Positions 36,986 through 46,900 of a stretch of 64,000 nucleotides of DNA are shown here, piece by piece. Numbering within the stretch: position 1 is the first letter of the stretch; every line of letters starts with the position of its first letter. The stretch is from Sphingosinicella sp. (GTDB lineage: Bacteria > Pseudomonadota > Alphaproteobacteria > Sphingomonadales > Sphingomonadaceae), in NCBI RefSeq assembly GCF_013911755.1, contig NZ_JACESP010000007.1, positions 1 through 64,000 on the forward strand, given 5' to 3'. The notes beneath the pieces are model-generated. The model did no database searches. It was given only the letters and a program-made list of their open reading frames with translations, and had not been told where the DNA came from. Position numbers and translations under genes: made by a program.

Positions 36986-37351
36986 GTGAAGCACTGGCTT
37001 ACCTTGATGCTCCTTGCGGGAGCGCTCCTTGGTCTCTTTGGCCAGGAGGCGGCGTTCGCGATGGCAAGACCGGTCGTCGAAGCTCAGCAACCCGTTGCTT
37101 CGCCAGCGATGAGTCCCGAGTGCGCCGAAATGATGGGCGTCGACACCGCGCAGCCCGATCAGCCGTGCAAGGGCATGACGCTCGACTGCATCGCCAAGAT
37201 GGGCTGCGCCGTTCCGCTGGCGGTCGTCACGCCCGGCGCGCCGCTTGTGGTCGCCGGTCATCGGCGCGAACTGGTCGATCCGCTTGCCGTGCAGCGCTTG
37301 GTTGGACGCAGCTTCGGCCCAGAACCCGAGCCACCGCTAGCCCTCGGTTGA
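36986..37351 (+). CDS. Small Cys/Met-rich exported protein before cus operon
   Basis: A 121-residue protein with an N-terminal signal peptide (residues 1-23, LMLLAGALLGLFG...AFA). The middle is rich in sulfur residues: SPECAEMMGVD, then PCKGMTLDCIAKMGC, which suggests soft-metal binding in the periplasm. A GTG at 36986 with GAAGGG six bases upstream is the best start; a TTG at 36950 is also open. It belongs to no family I can name, but small exported proteins of this kind often precede cusCBA genes in sphingomonads. It is followed by a hairpin and a second small protein. Confidence 0.65.
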   Translation: MKHWLTLMLLAGALLGLFGQEAAFAMARPVVEAQQPVASPAMSPECAEMMGVDTAQPDQPCKGMTLDCIAKMGCAVPLAVVTPGAPLVVAGHRRELVDPLAVQRLVGRSFGPEPEPPLALG

Positions 37352-37358
37352 ATCGCGC

Positions 37359-37388
37359 ATTGCGTGCCGCCTCGTCGCGGCGCGCAAT
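37359..37388 (+). terminator. Hairpin between the two small pre-cus genes
   Basis: ATTGCGTGCCGC pairs with GCGGCGCGCAAT (one mismatch) around a 6-base loop, followed after a few bases by CTTTTC. It may partly end transcription or protect the upstream message. Confidence 0.5.
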
Positions 37389-37417
37389 TCCCGGCTTTTC
37401 AATCGAGGAAATTCAAA

Positions 37418-37684
37418 ATGAAAATAATATTGTTCGCCGCAGCGATTGCGGCCGTCGGCCTTGCAACGCCGACCTTCGCCCAGGAAAAATCGGGCGGTCA
37501 CTATGAATGGCGCGAGCGCCAACTTCCCGGACCGAACAAGTCCAACATCTCGCCGCGCGTTCGCGTCTGGGTCGATGACGCCCCGCCCGAGATGGCGAGT
37601 TGCGACTGCGACATGATGAAGTCCCATGCAGCCAACTGCATGAAGACCATTTCCGCTCGTCAGATGATGCCCGCGAAGGGCTGA
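37418..37684 (+). CDS. Small exported protein with CDCDMM motif
   Basis: An 88-residue protein with a clear signal peptide (residues 1-21, AVGLATPTFA then QEK). The mature part is about 67 residues and ends in a sulfur-rich stretch, SCDCDMMKSHAANCMKT, then RQMM. The ATG at 37418 lies after an A-rich leader; the longer frame adds random residues. Composition and its place 64 bases before cusC suggest copper or silver binding. No named family recognised. Confidence 0.65.
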   Translation: MKIILFAAAIAAVGLATPTFAQEKSGGHYEWRERQLPGPNKSNISPRVRVWVDDAPPEMASCDCDMMKSHAANCMKTISARQMMPAKG

Positions 37685-37691
37685 CGCTGTG

Positions 37692-37719
37692 CCGCCCCCG
37701 GCGCACGCGTCGGGGGCGG
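37692..37719 (+). promoter_or_regulatory. Perfect GC hairpin upstream of cusC
   Basis: CCGCCCCCG and CGGGGGCGG form a perfect 9-bp stem with a 10-base loop. No T-run follows, so it is more likely an attenuator-like or mRNA-stabilising hairpin between the small gene and cusC than a full terminator. Confidence 0.45.
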
Positions 37720-37748
37720 ACCTGCCTTCGCCCGGAGAGGGGAACATC

Positions 37749-38978
37749 ATGCGCATATTGCTTGCAACCGCCGCCCTGGCGCTGCTGCCCACGGTGCTTC
37801 GCGCCGAACCCATGTCGCTGGACGAAGCGCTTCGGCGCGCCGAAACACAGGCGCCCGAGCTTCGCGCGCGCGAAGCGGGCGTCGATGCGGCCACATCCGC
37901 GGCCATCGCGGCGGACCGCTTGCCCGACCCGAAGCTCGATCTCGCGGTCAAGGATTTCCCGGTGACCGGCCCCGATGCGGGCCGGTTCAACCGCGACGAC
38001 TTCACGATGCAAGTCATCGGCGTGAGCCAGGAATTCACCAATCCCGCCAAGCGCCGCGCCCGCGCCTTGCGCGCGAGCGCCGACATCGACGTCGCCGAGG
38101 CCGAGCAGGCGGTCGCCGCGCAGGATGTCCGGCTCGCAACGGCACTGGCATGGATCGATCTCCATTATGCGAAGAAGCGGCTGAAGGAACTCGATCTGCT
38201 CGACGCCGAACTCGACGACCTGCAAGCAACGGTGGCCGCCCGGCTCGCAAGCGGCGCGGCGCGTCCGGCGCAGGCGCTCGAGCCCGAGCAACTGCGCGCC
38301 GGGCTCGCCGACCGGCGCAGTGCGCTCACCTCCGAAATCGCGCGATACCGGGCGCAGCTTACCAGATTTACCGGCGATGCCGCCGCCGATACGACGGGCG
38401 ATCTGCCGCCGCTTGTGGTCGATGGCGACGCGCTTCGCGCCGGGCTCGCCGCCTTGCCGCTGCTGCGCGCCTATGACGCACGGACAATCGCCGCCGACGC
38501 CGAAACCGGCCTCGCGCGCGCCGAGAAGCGACCCGACTGGACGGTAAATGCCGCCTATGGCCGGCGCGAGCCAAATTTTGGCGACCTCGTCACGGTCGGG
38601 GTGACGATCGACCTGCCGCTGTTTGCGAAGAAACGGCAAGACCCCAAAATTGCCGCCCGCGCGAGTGAAGCGACGCGGGCGCGCCTCGACCGCGAAGCGG
38701 CCGAACGCGAGGTCGCGGCAGCGCTTTCCGCCGATCTCGCTATGCACCGCATGCACGACGAGCAGCTAGCCAATGCGCGGACCAGACTGGTGCCGCTCGC
38801 CAAGAAGCGTGCGCAGCTCGATCTTGAGAGCTTCGGGGCGGGCCGTCTCGATCTCGGGACCGCCCTCTTATCGACACTCGCGCTTGCTGAAGCAGAGGTC
38901 GATGCGCTCGCCCGCGAAGCCGAAGTGGCGCGCGACGGAGTGCGGATCATTTACACTTATGGGGAGGCACGGCGATGA
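37749..38978 (+). CDS. cusC: TolC-family outer-membrane channel, CusC-like
   Basis: A 409-residue outer-membrane factor of a copper/silver efflux pump. A signal peptide (ALLPTVLRA) is followed by MSLDEALRRAETQAPELRAREAG, the start of the first TolC repeat; long alanine-rich helices follow, with DLPLFAKKRQDPKIAARASEATRARLD in the second repeat. The ATG at 37749 sits behind GGAGAGGGGAAC. Its stop overlaps the start of the adaptor gene (ATGA), so cusC, cusB and cusA are translationally coupled. The metal is inferred from the linked CusA and CusF. Confidence 0.88.
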   Translation: MRILLATAALALLPTVLRAEPMSLDEALRRAETQAPELRAREAGVDAATSAAIAADRLPDPKLDLAVKDFPVTGPDAGRFNRDDFTMQVIGVSQEFTNPAKRRARALRASADIDVAEAEQAVAAQDVRLATALAWIDLHYAKKRLKELDLLDAELDDLQATVAARLASGAARPAQALEPEQLRAGLADRRSALTSEIARYRAQLTRFTGDAAADTTGDLPPLVVDGDALRAGLAALPLLRAYDARTIAADAETGLARAEKRPDWTVNAAYGRREPNFGDLVTVGVTIDLPLFAKKRQDPKIAARASEATRARLDREAAEREVAAALSADLAMHRMHDEQLANARTRLVPLAKKRAQLDLESFGAGRLDLGTALLSTLALAEAEVDALAREAEVARDGVRIIYTYGEARR

Positions 38979-40210
38979 CCGATGCAACGACAGCGGCACG
39001 GTGGCGTGCCGCAATATTGGCTGCCGTACTCGTGGCTGGCGGCGGGGGCTATTGGCTCGGACAGCGCGGCACGGACGAGATGGCGTCGGGGGCGGCGAGC
39101 GGCGATGGCGGCAAGATACTCTATTATTACGACCCGATGTTCCCGAACCAGAAGTTCGACCAGCCCGGCAAGTCGCCCTTCATGGATATGGAACTTGTGC
39201 CCAAATATGCCGACGGGGGCGGCGGAAGTGAGGCTGCGCCGGGCGTGGCGGTCGATCCCTCGGCGCGGCAAAGCCTCGGCATCCGCGTGGTCGCCGCCGA
39301 AACGGGCAGCCTTGCGGCGACGCTCGACGTCACGGGGACGGTCGATTTCAACCAGCGCGACTTCGCGATCGTTCAGGCGCGCTCCGGCGGTTTCGTCGAG
39401 CGCGTCTACCGGCTCGCGCCAGGCGATGTGATCCGCGCGGGCGCGCCGATCGCCGACGTGCAGTCGCCCGAATGGGGCGGCGCGCAGACCGAATATCTGA
39501 GCGTCAAGCGGCTCGGCAGGCCCGAACTTACCGCAGCAGCGCGGCAGCGCCTCCGCCTCATGGGCATGCCCGAAGGGGTGATCGCGCAGGTCGACCGCAG
39601 CGGTCGCACGAGCGGCACTGTCACCGTGCGCGCGCCGATCGGGGGCGTCGTCCAGACGCTCAGCGCACGTGCCGGCGTGACGCTTGCCGAAGGCCAGACG
39701 CTTGCCGAAATCTCCGGCCTCGGAACGGTGTGGCTCAATGCCGCGCTTCCCGAGGTCCAGGCCGGAACGGTGCAGATCGGCCAGCGCGCGAACGCCAAGC
39801 TCACCGCCTTTCCGGGCGAGACCTTCGCCGGCCGTGTCGTCGCGATCCTGCCGACCGCGGCGGCGGACAGCCGGACGCTGACCGCGCGGGTCGAACTCGC
39901 GAACCGCGGCGGGCGCCTGCGCCCCGGCATGTTCGCGACCGTCGCATTGGGAGGCGACGCCAAGCCAGCGCTGCTCGTGCCGAGCGAGGCGGTGACCCGC
40001 ACCGGAACGCGCACGATCGTGATGCTCGAGATGGGCGACGGCCGCTATCATCCCGCCGAAGTCGAGACCGGACGCGAGGGCGGCGGCAAGACCGAGATCT
40101 TGCGCGGCCTTGCGGCGGGCGAGAAGGTGGTCGCCTCGGGCCAGTTCCTTCTCGATTCCGAAGCGAGCCTGACCGGCATCGCGGTCCGGTCCCTGGGCTA
40201 TGCGAAATGA
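38975..40210 (+). CDS. cusB: RND periplasmic adaptor CusB
   Basis: A 411-residue membrane-fusion protein joining CusA to the outer-membrane channel. An N-terminal helix (residues 10-29) anchors or exports it. Next is a heavy-metal-binding domain, [16 protein letters not shown] then [11 protein letters not shown], with the methionines that in CusB take Cu(I)/Ag(I) from CusF. A lipoyl/barrel-sandwich and beta-barrel region follows (residues about 85-330). The stop TGA overlaps the cusA ATG. Confidence 0.93.
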   Translation: MTDATTAARWRAAILAAVLVAGGGGYWLGQRGTDEMASGAASGDGGKILYYYDPMFPNQKFDQPGKSPFMDMELVPKYADGGGGSEAAPGVAVDPSARQSLGIRVVAAETGSLAATLDVTGTVDFNQRDFAIVQARSGGFVERVYRLAPGDVIRAGAPIADVQSPEWGGAQTEYLSVKRLGRPELTAAARQRLRLMGMPEGVIAQVDRSGRTSGTVTVRAPIGGVVQTLSARAGVTLAEGQTLAEISGLGTVWLNAALPEVQAGTVQIGQRANAKLTAFPGETFAGRVVAILPTAAADSRTLTARVELANRGGRLRPGMFATVALGGDAKPALLVPSEAVTRTGTRTIVMLEMGDGRYHPAEVETGREGGGKTEILRGLAAGEKVVASGQFLLDSEASLTGIAVRSLGYAK

Positions 40211-43200
40211 TCGAACGGATCATTCGCGCATCGGTCGCCGCGCGCGGGCTGGTCGTCGCGGCGGCGTTGATCCTGACGCTGATCGGGATCGCCGCCGTGC
40301 GGACGACGCCAGTCGACGCCCTCCCCGATCTCTCCGACGTGCAGGTCATCATCCGCACGACCTATCCCGGCCAGGCGCCGCGCATCGTCGAGGATCAGGT
40401 CACTTATCCGATCACGACGACGATGCTCTCGGTCCCGGGGGCGCGCGTTGTGCGCGGCTATAGCTTCGTCGGCGACAGCTTCGTCTATGTGCTGTTCGAG
40501 GACGGCACCGACCTTTATTGGGCGCGCAGCCGGGTGCTCGAATATCTGAGCCAGGTGCAAAGCCGCCTTCCCGAAGGGGCGAAAGCGTCGCTCGGCCCCG
40601 ACGCCACCGGCGTCGGCTGGATCTACGAATATGCGCTGGTCGACAAGAGCGGGCGCCACGATCTCGCCGAGCTGCGCAGCCTGCAGGACTGGTTCCTGCG
40701 CTTCGAACTCAAGGCGGTCCCCGGCGTCGCCGAGGTCGCGAGCATCGGCGGCATGGTGCGGCAATATCAGGTCGTCGTCGATCCGACGAAGCTCGCCGCC
40801 TATGGGGTAACCGCGCAAGAGGTAACCGAGGCCCTCCAGCGCGCCAATCAGGAGAGCGGCGGCGGGACGGTCGAAATGGCCGAAGCCGAATATATCGTGC
40901 GCGCCAGCGGCTATCTCAAAAGTCTGGGCGACTTTCGCGCGGTGCCGCTCCGCACGGCAGCGGACGGGATTCCGGTGACGATCGGCGACGTCGCAACCGT
41001 CCAGATCGGCCCCGAGATGCGGCGCGGCATCGCCGAACTCAACGGCGAAGGCGAAGTCGCGGGCGGGGTGATCGTGATGCGCCAGGGCCAGAACGCCCGC
41101 GAGGTGATCGAGGGTGTGCGCGCCAAGCTCGCCGAGCTGAAGCGCGGCCTGCCACCGGGCGTCGAGATCGTCACCACCTATGACCGGTCGGGTCTCATCG
41201 ACCGCGCGGTCGACAATCTCACCTCGAAGCTCATTGAGGAGTTCATCATCGTCGCGATCGTCTGCGCGCTGTTCCTCTGGCACGCGCGGTCGGCGCTGGT
41301 CGCGATCCTCACCCTGCCGCTCGGAATCCTGATCGCCTTCATCGTCATGCGGTTCCAGGGGCTGAACGCCAATATATTGTCACTCGGCGGCATCGCGATC
41401 GCAGTCGGCGCAATGGTCGACGCCGCGGTCGTGATGATCGAGAATGCCCACAAGCATCTCGAACATTGGGAAAAGGATCATCCCGGCGAGCAGCTCGCTG
41501 GGCCGGAGCGTTGGCGCGTCATCACTGACGCCGCCGCCGAGGTCGGTCCGGCGCTGTTCCTCAGCCTCCTCATCATCACCTTTTCCTTCCTGCCGATCTT
41601 CACGCTCGAAGGACAGGAAGGAAAGCTGTTCGGGCCGCTCGCCTTCACCAAGACCTATGCCATGGCAGCGGCGGCGATCCTCTCGATCACCCTCGTCCCG
41701 GTGCTCATGGGCTGGCTCATCCGCGGACGGATTCCCAGCGAACAGGCCAATCCGGTCAATCGCTGGCTGACGCACGCCTATCGCCCCGCGCTCGACCTGG
41801 TTCTGCGTTATCCCAAAAGGGCCTTGGGGTTCGCGGGGCTGATCTTCGCGAGCAGCCTGTGGCCGCTGACCCAGCTCGGCGGCGAGTTCATGCCGCAGCT
41901 CGACGAAGGCGATCTCCTCTACATGCCCTCGGCATTGCCCGGCATCTCGACCGCCAAGGCGTCGAGCCTGCTCCAGCAGACCGACCGGCTCATCAAAACG
42001 GTGCCCGAGGTCGAGAGCGTGTTCGGCAAGGCCGGCCGCGCCGACACCGCGACTGATCCTGCGCCGCTCGAAATGTTCGAGACGACAATCCGCTTCAAGC
42101 CGCGCGATCAATGGCGCGCGGGCATGACGCCCGACAAGCTGGTCGCCGAACTCGACGCGCGCGTGAAAGTCCCCGGCCTCGCCAATTTCTGGATCCCGCC
42201 GATCCGCAACCGCATTGATATGCTGGCGACCGGAATCAAGAGCCCGGTCGGCATCAAGGTCGCAGGATCGGATGTGGCCGAGATCGACCGCACTGCGAAG
42301 CGGATCGAAGACGTCGTCCGCAAGGTGCCAGGGGTCGCGTCGGCTCTCGCCGAGCGGCTGACCGGCGGGCGCTATATCGATGTCGACATCGATCGCGCCG
42401 CCGCCGCCCGTTACGGGCTCAATGTCGCCGACGTGCAATCCATCGTCGGCGGCGTCATTGGAGGTGAGACGATCGGGCAGACGGTCGAGGGGCTAGCGCG
42501 ATACCCGATCAGCGTGCGCTATCCGCGCGAGCTTCGCGACAGTCTCGGAAAGCTGGAAAACTTGCCCATCCTCACCCCATCGCGCCAGCAGATCACGCTG
42601 GGCACCGTGGCGAGGGTGCGGATCAGCGATGGCCCGCCAATGTTGCGCAGCGAGAACGCGCGGCCGGTAACCTGGATCTATGTCGATGGCCGCGACCGCG
42701 ACCTGCAGACGCTGGTCGGTGATATCCAGCAGGCGGTCGCGCGCGACGTAAAATTGCCGCCGGGCATCAGCGTCTCCTACACTGGCCAATTCGAATTCCT
42801 CGTCCGCGCGGCCGAGCGGATGAAGATCGTCATACCCGTCACGCTCGCGATCATCCTCGTCCTGCTCTACCTGACCTTCAGGCGCTGGGACGAGGCGCTG
42901 CTCATCATGGCGACGCTGCCATTCGCGCTCACCGGCGGGCTGTGGCTGCTCTACCTGCTCGGCTACAACCAGTCGGTCGCGAGCGCGGTCGGTTTCATCG
43001 CGCTGGCGGGAGTCGCCGCCGAGTTCGGCGTCGTGATGCTCATCTATCTCAAGCAGGCGCTTGCGGCGCGCGGCGACGGCCCGATCGAAGCGGCAGTACG
43101 CAACGGTGCCCTGCTCCGGGTTCGGCCGAAGGCAATGACCGTCGCGGTCATTCTCGCGGGCCTGTTCCCGATCCTCGTCGGCACCGGGACCGGATCCGAG

Positions 43201-43341
43201 GTGATGAGCCGGATCGCCGCGCCGATGATCGGCGGGATGATCACTGCGCCGCTGCTCTCGATGTTCATCATCCCCGCCGCCTATCTCTTGATGCGCCGGC
43301 GCTGGCCCGATCAACCACCATTAAAAGCCCCGAAGACGTGA
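40207..43341 (+). CDS. cusA: Copper/silver RND efflux transporter CusA
   Basis: A 1044-residue inner-membrane proton-driven pump that takes Cu(I)/Ag(I) from periplasm or cytosol to the outside. The start [25 protein letters not shown] begins the first transmembrane helix; a longer frame from 39472 lies in cusB. Helix 4 reads [23 protein letters not shown], the signature that separates CusA from Czc pumps. Periplasmic methionines in [12 protein letters not shown] and [14 protein letters not shown] match the export-path methionine positions known for the family. Twelve helices and two large periplasmic loops are as expected. Confidence 0.96.
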   Translation: MIERIIRASVAARGLVVAAALILTLIGIAAVRTTPVDALPDLSDVQVIIRTTYPGQAPRIVEDQVTYPITTTMLSVPGARVVRGYSFVGDSFVYVLFEDGTDLYWARSRVLEYLSQVQSRLPEGAKASLGPDATGVGWIYEYALVDKSGRHDLAELRSLQDWFLRFELKAVPGVAEVASIGGMVRQYQVVVDPTKLAAYGVTAQEVTEALQRANQESGGGTVEMAEAEYIVRASGYLKSLGDFRAVPLRTAADGIPVTIGDVATVQIGPEMRRGIAELNGEGEVAGGVIVMRQGQNAREVIEGVRAKLAELKRGLPPGVEIVTTYDRSGLIDRAVDNLTSKLIEEFIIVAIVCALFLWHARSALVAILTLPLGILIAFIVMRFQGLNANILSLGGIAIAVGAMVDAAVVMIENAHKHLEHWEKDHPGEQLAGPERWRVITDAAAEVGPALFLSLLIITFSFLPIFTLEGQEGKLFGPLAFTKTYAMAAAAILSITLVPVLMGWLIRGRIPSEQANPVNRWLTHAYRPALDLVLRYPKRALGFAGLIFASSLWPLTQLGGEFMPQLDEGDLLYMPSALPGISTAKASSLLQQTDRLIKTVPEVESVFGKAGRADTATDPAPLEMFETTIRFKPRDQWRAGMTPDKLVAELDARVKVPGLANFWIPPIRNRIDMLATGIKSPVGIKVAGSDVAEIDRTAKRIEDVVRKVPGVASALAERLTGGRYIDVDIDRAAAARYGLNVADVQSIVGGVIGGETIGQTVEGLARYPISVRYPRELRDSLGKLENLPILTPSRQQITLGTVARVRISDGPPMLRSENARPVTWIYVDGRDRDLQTLVGDIQQAVARDVKLPPGISVSYTGQFEFLVRAAERMKIVIPVTLAIILVLLYLTFRRWDEALLIMATLPFALTGGLWLLYLLGYNQSVASAVGFIALAGVAAEFGVVMLIYLKQALAARGDGPIEAAVRNGALLRVRPKAMTVAVILAGLFPILVGTGTGSEVMSRIAAPMIGGMITAPLLSMFIIPAAYLLMRRRWPDQPPLKAPKT

Positions 43342-43356
43342 AATAAAAAAAGGAGA

Positions 43357-43725
43357 ATGAACGTGAAATCGATACACATTTTAACCGGCAGCTTCCTGCT
43401 GCTAGTTGCCGTCTCGGCTTGCAGCCCTGAAGCCGACAAGCAAAAAACGACCGCTCCCAAGGATGCCGCCGCGGACGCCCCGGCTTCCGTAGTCCAACAT
43501 GGCAAGGGCGAAGGAAAGATCACCGCGATCGACGAAGCCAAGGGCACCGTCACGCTCGATCATGGCGAGATCGCCGCGCTGAAATGGCCGCCGATGGCGA
43601 TGGGGTTCGAGGCACCCGCGGATTTGCTCAAGGGCCTGAAGGTCGGCGACCGCGTCGCCTTCGAACTTGACTGGAACGGCGCAACGGGACGCATTACGCG
43701 GATCGAGGCGCTTCCCGCGTCCTGA
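43357..43725 (+). CDS. cusF: CusF-like periplasmic copper chaperone (lipoprotein)
   Basis: A 122-residue periplasmic metallochaperone handing Cu(I)/Ag(I) to CusB. Residues 1-22 are a lipoprotein signal (VAVSAC). The C-terminal OB-fold domain has GKGEGKITAIDEAKGTVTLDHGEIAALKWPPMAMGF; the Trp and two Met of KWPPMAMGF match the W-x2-M-x-M metal site of CusF, with His from the preceding strand. It lies 15 bases after cusA and has a GGAGA ribosome site. Its 3' end overlaps the convergent merR gene by 32 bases. Confidence 0.93.
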   Translation: MNVKSIHILTGSFLLLVAVSACSPEADKQKTTAPKDAAADAPASVVQHGKGEGKITAIDEAKGTVTLDHGEIAALKWPPMAMGFEAPADLLKGLKVGDRVAFELDWNGATGRITRIEALPAS

Positions 43726-44152
43726 TCAAGCCTCCCCGGGCTTGGCGTCGCGCATCAATTTCGCGCAGCGGCTCGAGAGTCTGGATGATCTTGCAATCGC
43801 CCACCTTTCCCAAGCGGCAGCCGCCGATGACGCGTGCCAGTTCGTCGCGCATCTGGGAAAGGTCGGCGATCTTGCGTTCGATCGTGGCGAGATGGCTGCT
43901 TGCGACCGCGTCGACGGCACCGCAAGGCTGGTCGCGATCGTCTGCTAGCGCGAGAAGCTCGCGGACCTCGTCCAGCGAAAAGCCGAGATCGCGCGCGCGC
44001 CGGATGAAGGACAGTCGCAACAGCTCTTCGGTCCCATAGGAGCGATAATTGCCGTCCGTCCGCGCGGGCGGCGCCAGCAGACCCGCGCCTTCATAATAGC
44101 GGATGGTTTCGACCTTGGTGTCGGTGGCACGCGCGAGTTCGCCGATTTTCAT
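43694..44152 (-). CDS. MerR-family divalent-metal regulator (PbrR/ZntR-like)
   Basis: A 152-residue activator that untwists a promoter with a 19-bp spacer when it binds metal. KIGELARATDTKVETIRYYEGAGLL is the helix-turn-helix. The metal region has DQPCGAVDAV before the long dimer helix, and GGCRLGKVGDCKIIQTLEPL after it, giving three cysteines arranged as in ZntR/CadR/PbrR. The N-terminal cysteine of PbrR (residue 14) is replaced here by a Lys/Thr context, so lead selectivity is doubtful. It is divergent from a CDF transporter gene, its probable target, with an ideal operator between them. Confidence 0.92.
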   Translation of the reverse strand: MKIGELARATDTKVETIRYYEGAGLLAPPARTDGNYRSYGTEELLRLSFIRRARDLGFSLDEVRELLALADDRDQPCGAVDAVASSHLATIERKIADLSQMRDELARVIGGCRLGKVGDCKIIQTLEPLREIDARRQARGGLIRTREAPRSA

Positions 44153-44155
44153 CGC

Positions 44156-44186
44156 TTGACCCTCTAGTTGCTAGAGGGTGCATATA
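44156..44186 (+). promoter_or_regulatory. MerR-type promoter/operator for CDF gene
   Basis: A -35 box TTGACC and a -10 box CATATA are separated by 19 bases, the overlong spacing that MerR proteins correct. The perfect dyad ACCCTCTAG-TTG-CTAGAGGGT (44159-44179) fills the spacer. It drives the CDF gene rightward, and probably covers the merR promoter too. Confidence 0.9.
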
Positions 44187-44220
44187 GCTGTCCGACTCGA
44201 AGCGGGAAAGGACGAACGGC

Positions 44221-44859
44221 ATGAGCGATTGTGGCTGCGAAGCCGACGAAAAGCGGGCAGGCGTCGACCCGGCCTATCGGCGCGCGCTCTGGATCGTCGT
44301 CATCCTCAACCTCGGCTTCGGCGTGATCGAGCTGGCCGGCGGCTTCCTCGCGCGATCGCAGGCGCTCAAGGCCGACTCGCTCGATTTCATCGGCGATGGA
44401 TCGATCACCCTCGTCGGGTTGATCGCGCTCGGCTGGACCGCGGTCGCGCGCAGCCGCACGGCATTGGTCCAGGGCTGCTTCCTCGCCATCCTCGGCCTCG
44501 GCGTCATCGGTTCGGCGATCTGGCGCTCCTTCCATGCGATCCCACCCGAAGCCGATCTCATGGGCGGCATCGGCATCGCGGCGCTGCTGGTCAATATCTC
44601 CGCCGCACTCGTACTCAGCCGCTTCCGCAACGAAGGCGATGCCACCGCGCGCGCCATCTGGCTGTTTTCGCGCAATGACGCCTTGGCCAATGTCGCCGTC
44701 ATCGTGGCGGCCGGCCTCGTCGCCGTGACCGGTGCGGCTTGGCCCGACCTTCTCGTCGCGGGCGTCATCGCGCTGCTCTTCCTCCACTCGGCCTATGATA
44801 TCATCCGCGATGCGCTTGGAGAGATTTCCTCGCACAAGGCTGGTGTGGCCGCAGAGTGA
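44221..44859 (+). CDS. Cation diffusion facilitator family transporter
   Basis: A 212-residue inner-membrane cation/proton antiporter with six helices and no C-terminal cytosolic domain. Helix 2 carries ALKADSLDFIGDGSI, where the family metal site HxxxD reads DxxxD; helix 5 has SRNDALANVAVI. A short Cys start (MSDCGCEAD) may bind metal. It stands divergent to the MerR gene with a 19-bp-spacer promoter, so it is metal-induced. Substrate probably Zn, Cd or Pb; the altered site leaves this open. Confidence 0.85.
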   Translation: MSDCGCEADEKRAGVDPAYRRALWIVVILNLGFGVIELAGGFLARSQALKADSLDFIGDGSITLVGLIALGWTAVARSRTALVQGCFLAILGLGVIGSAIWRSFHAIPPEADLMGGIGIAALLVNISAALVLSRFRNEGDATARAIWLFSRNDALANVAVIVAAGLVAVTGAAWPDLLVAGVIALLFLHSAYDIIRDALGEISSHKAGVAAE

Positions 44860-44927
44860 CGTGCTGGAAACCCGTCGTTTACTCGTACCACTGACGGTAT
44901 GCCGACGATGTTCCTCGCGGCGCGCAG

Positions 44928-46880
44928 CTAAACCGCGCGGGGCGCCCTTGCCCGATTGAACCAGAAACCGGCGGTAAGGATGATTGCGGCCGCAAGCTGC
45001 GCCAGCACCGTCTGAAACGTCGGGTATATCCCCAAGATCGGAACCCGGGGAAATCCGGCCAGCGGCGTAACGCCGAACAGGCCAGCCTCCTGCAATCCGC
45101 CAATGCCCTTTCCGGCCAGCACGACTGCCAAGATAGCGATCAACGCCGCGCTCCATGAGAAGAACTGCGTGATCGGAAGTCGAGCGCTGTAGCGCAGCAT
45201 CGCCCAGGCGATCAGGCCCAGCAGAACCGTAGCCGTCGCAGCCCCTGCCAGCAGAGCGCCGCCATTCCCCTGTGCCCATAAGGCGGCGTAGAAAAGGATG
45301 GTCTCGAACACCTCGCGATAGACCACGAGGAAGGTCAGGCCGAACAGAAACCATGCCGACCGGCGCGACAGCGCGGCGGAGATTTTCTCCTTGATATAAC
45401 GCTGCCAAGCTTCGGCATTGCTCTTGCCATGCATCCAGATACCGACCGAGATCAGGATGATCGCGGCGAAGAGCGAACCAAAGCCTTCAGTGAGCTCGCG
45501 CGATGCCCCGCTGACCCCGATAAAGTAGGTTGCCACGAACCAGGTCAACGCCCCTGCGGCAAGAGCCGAAACCCAGCCGCCATGGACATATCCCATCACG
45601 TCGGTTCGCCCGGTTTTGCGAAGAAAGGCCATCATGGCGATGACGATCAGCAATGCCTCAAGGCCTTCGCGCAGAAGGACGCCGAACGCGCCGAGAAAGC
45701 TGGAAGACGCGCTCGCCCGCTCGGGCGCGAGGGCCGCCTCGGCTTCGACGAACAGCCGGGCCACTTCGGCATTTGCCGCCTCGACGTCCGCGACCGGGCG
45801 ACCCCTTCCGATAGCCGAACGCAAATTTCCCATCGCCAGCTCGATCTTTGCCATGAGGTCGGGATTGCGCGCGGCAAGAACCGGTTCGACTGGTTCAAAT
45901 CCATCGAGATAGGCGGATAACGCCAGATCGGACGCGGCGCCGCGGTTGCCGGCGGCATAGGCTTTCAGGCTCGCTTCGAGGCGCTGGCGGGACAGCGCCA
46001 GCGAGCCGGCCGGTTTCGCAACGACGGCTTCGGGCTGGCGACGCAAGAAGGCAGTCAGCGGCCCGGCCTTGCTATCCCCAAACTCGCGCGCAAGCTGGGC
46101 GGGAGTCTTGGCCACGAGGGTCGCAAGATCGGGTATGGCGGCCCGAACCGGCGCGTCCCTGTCCCATATCTGCCGACCGGAGGATCGCGAAGATTCGGGA
46201 AAGGCAAGGCTGCCGATATAAAAGGACAGCGCCCAGCGATCGCCGTCGGGAAGGTCTTCGAAACTCGCCATCGACGTGCCCTCAAGGCCTTGCGAAATCA
46301 CCTGATAGAGCGCGAACAGGCTGCGCTCGCGCGCGCGCGCCGCGTCGGTGAAAGCGATCGGTGGCGGATCGAGCCCCGCGGCGCCCGGACCGTTTCCAGC
46401 GCCGGTCGCGCCATGACACACGGAACAATTTTCCGCGTAAAGCTTCGCGCCGCGCGCCAGATCGGGAGCCGACCGCGGCGCCAGCGGTACGGGATAGCTT
46501 CCCAGCAACGCCTCGGCGAGCCCCCGCGATTGTTCTTCGACCGTCGCCGGCGCAGATTTCGCAGCGATCGATTGGCGCAAGGTGGCGGCGCGAGCCACCA
46601 AATTCGGCTTCGCGGTTTTCTGCGGCAGTCGCTTCAAACGCGCTTCGACCTGCGCGGCAAACTCGGTCATCTCGGCATATTCGGCTGGACTGATTACCTT
46701 GCCGCCCGACACCGCACCGGGATAATCAACGGCAACATAATCGAGCAGCCGCCAAATGGTCTGAACTTCGGGTTCGCTCGCGCGGGCCGGCTGGAGCGCG
46801 ATCAGGGCCAAGAGCAGGACAGCCAGAGCGCCGCGCCCCAGCGCCCGCATCGGTGCGAATGAATTTCGGTTCAGGGTCAT
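44928..46880 (-). CDS. Cytochrome c-FTR1 family iron/lead permease
   Basis: A 650-residue fusion: signal peptide (residues 1-35, ending ARAS), a periplasmic region with a c-type haem site CSVCHGATGAGNGPG, a linker, and a C-terminal FTR1 permease with seven helices. The permease holds REGLEALLIVIAMM and VVYREVFETILFY, the two RExxE iron-binding motifs. Such fusions either import iron by oxidation-coupled uptake or, as PbrT in the pbr operon, take up lead. A GTG at 46895 is an alternative start. A Fur-like site lies just upstream, which favours iron; the neighbouring PbrR-like MerR keeps lead open. Confidence 0.9.
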   Translation of the reverse strand: MTLNRNSFAPMRALGRGALAVLLLALIALQPARASEPEVQTIWRLLDYVAVDYPGAVSGGKVISPAEYAEMTEFAAQVEARLKRLPQKTAKPNLVARAATLRQSIAAKSAPATVEEQSRGLAEALLGSYPVPLAPRSAPDLARGAKLYAENCSVCHGATGAGNGPGAAGLDPPPIAFTDAARARERSLFALYQVISQGLEGTSMASFEDLPDGDRWALSFYIGSLAFPESSRSSGRQIWDRDAPVRAAIPDLATLVAKTPAQLAREFGDSKAGPLTAFLRRQPEAVVAKPAGSLALSRQRLEASLKAYAAGNRGAASDLALSAYLDGFEPVEPVLAARNPDLMAKIELAMGNLRSAIGRGRPVADVEAANAEVARLFVEAEAALAPERASASSSFLGAFGVLLREGLEALLIVIAMMAFLRKTGRTDVMGYVHGGWVSALAAGALTWFVATYFIGVSGASRELTEGFGSLFAAIILISVGIWMHGKSNAEAWQRYIKEKISAALSRRSAWFLFGLTFLVVYREVFETILFYAALWAQGNGGALLAGAATATVLLGLIAWAMLRYSARLPITQFFSWSAALIAILAVVLAGKGIGGLQEAGLFGVTPLAGFPRVPILGIYPTFQTVLAQLAAAIILTAGFWFNRARAPRAV

Positions 46881-46900
46881 CGCCACGCAAGCCACCTTTA

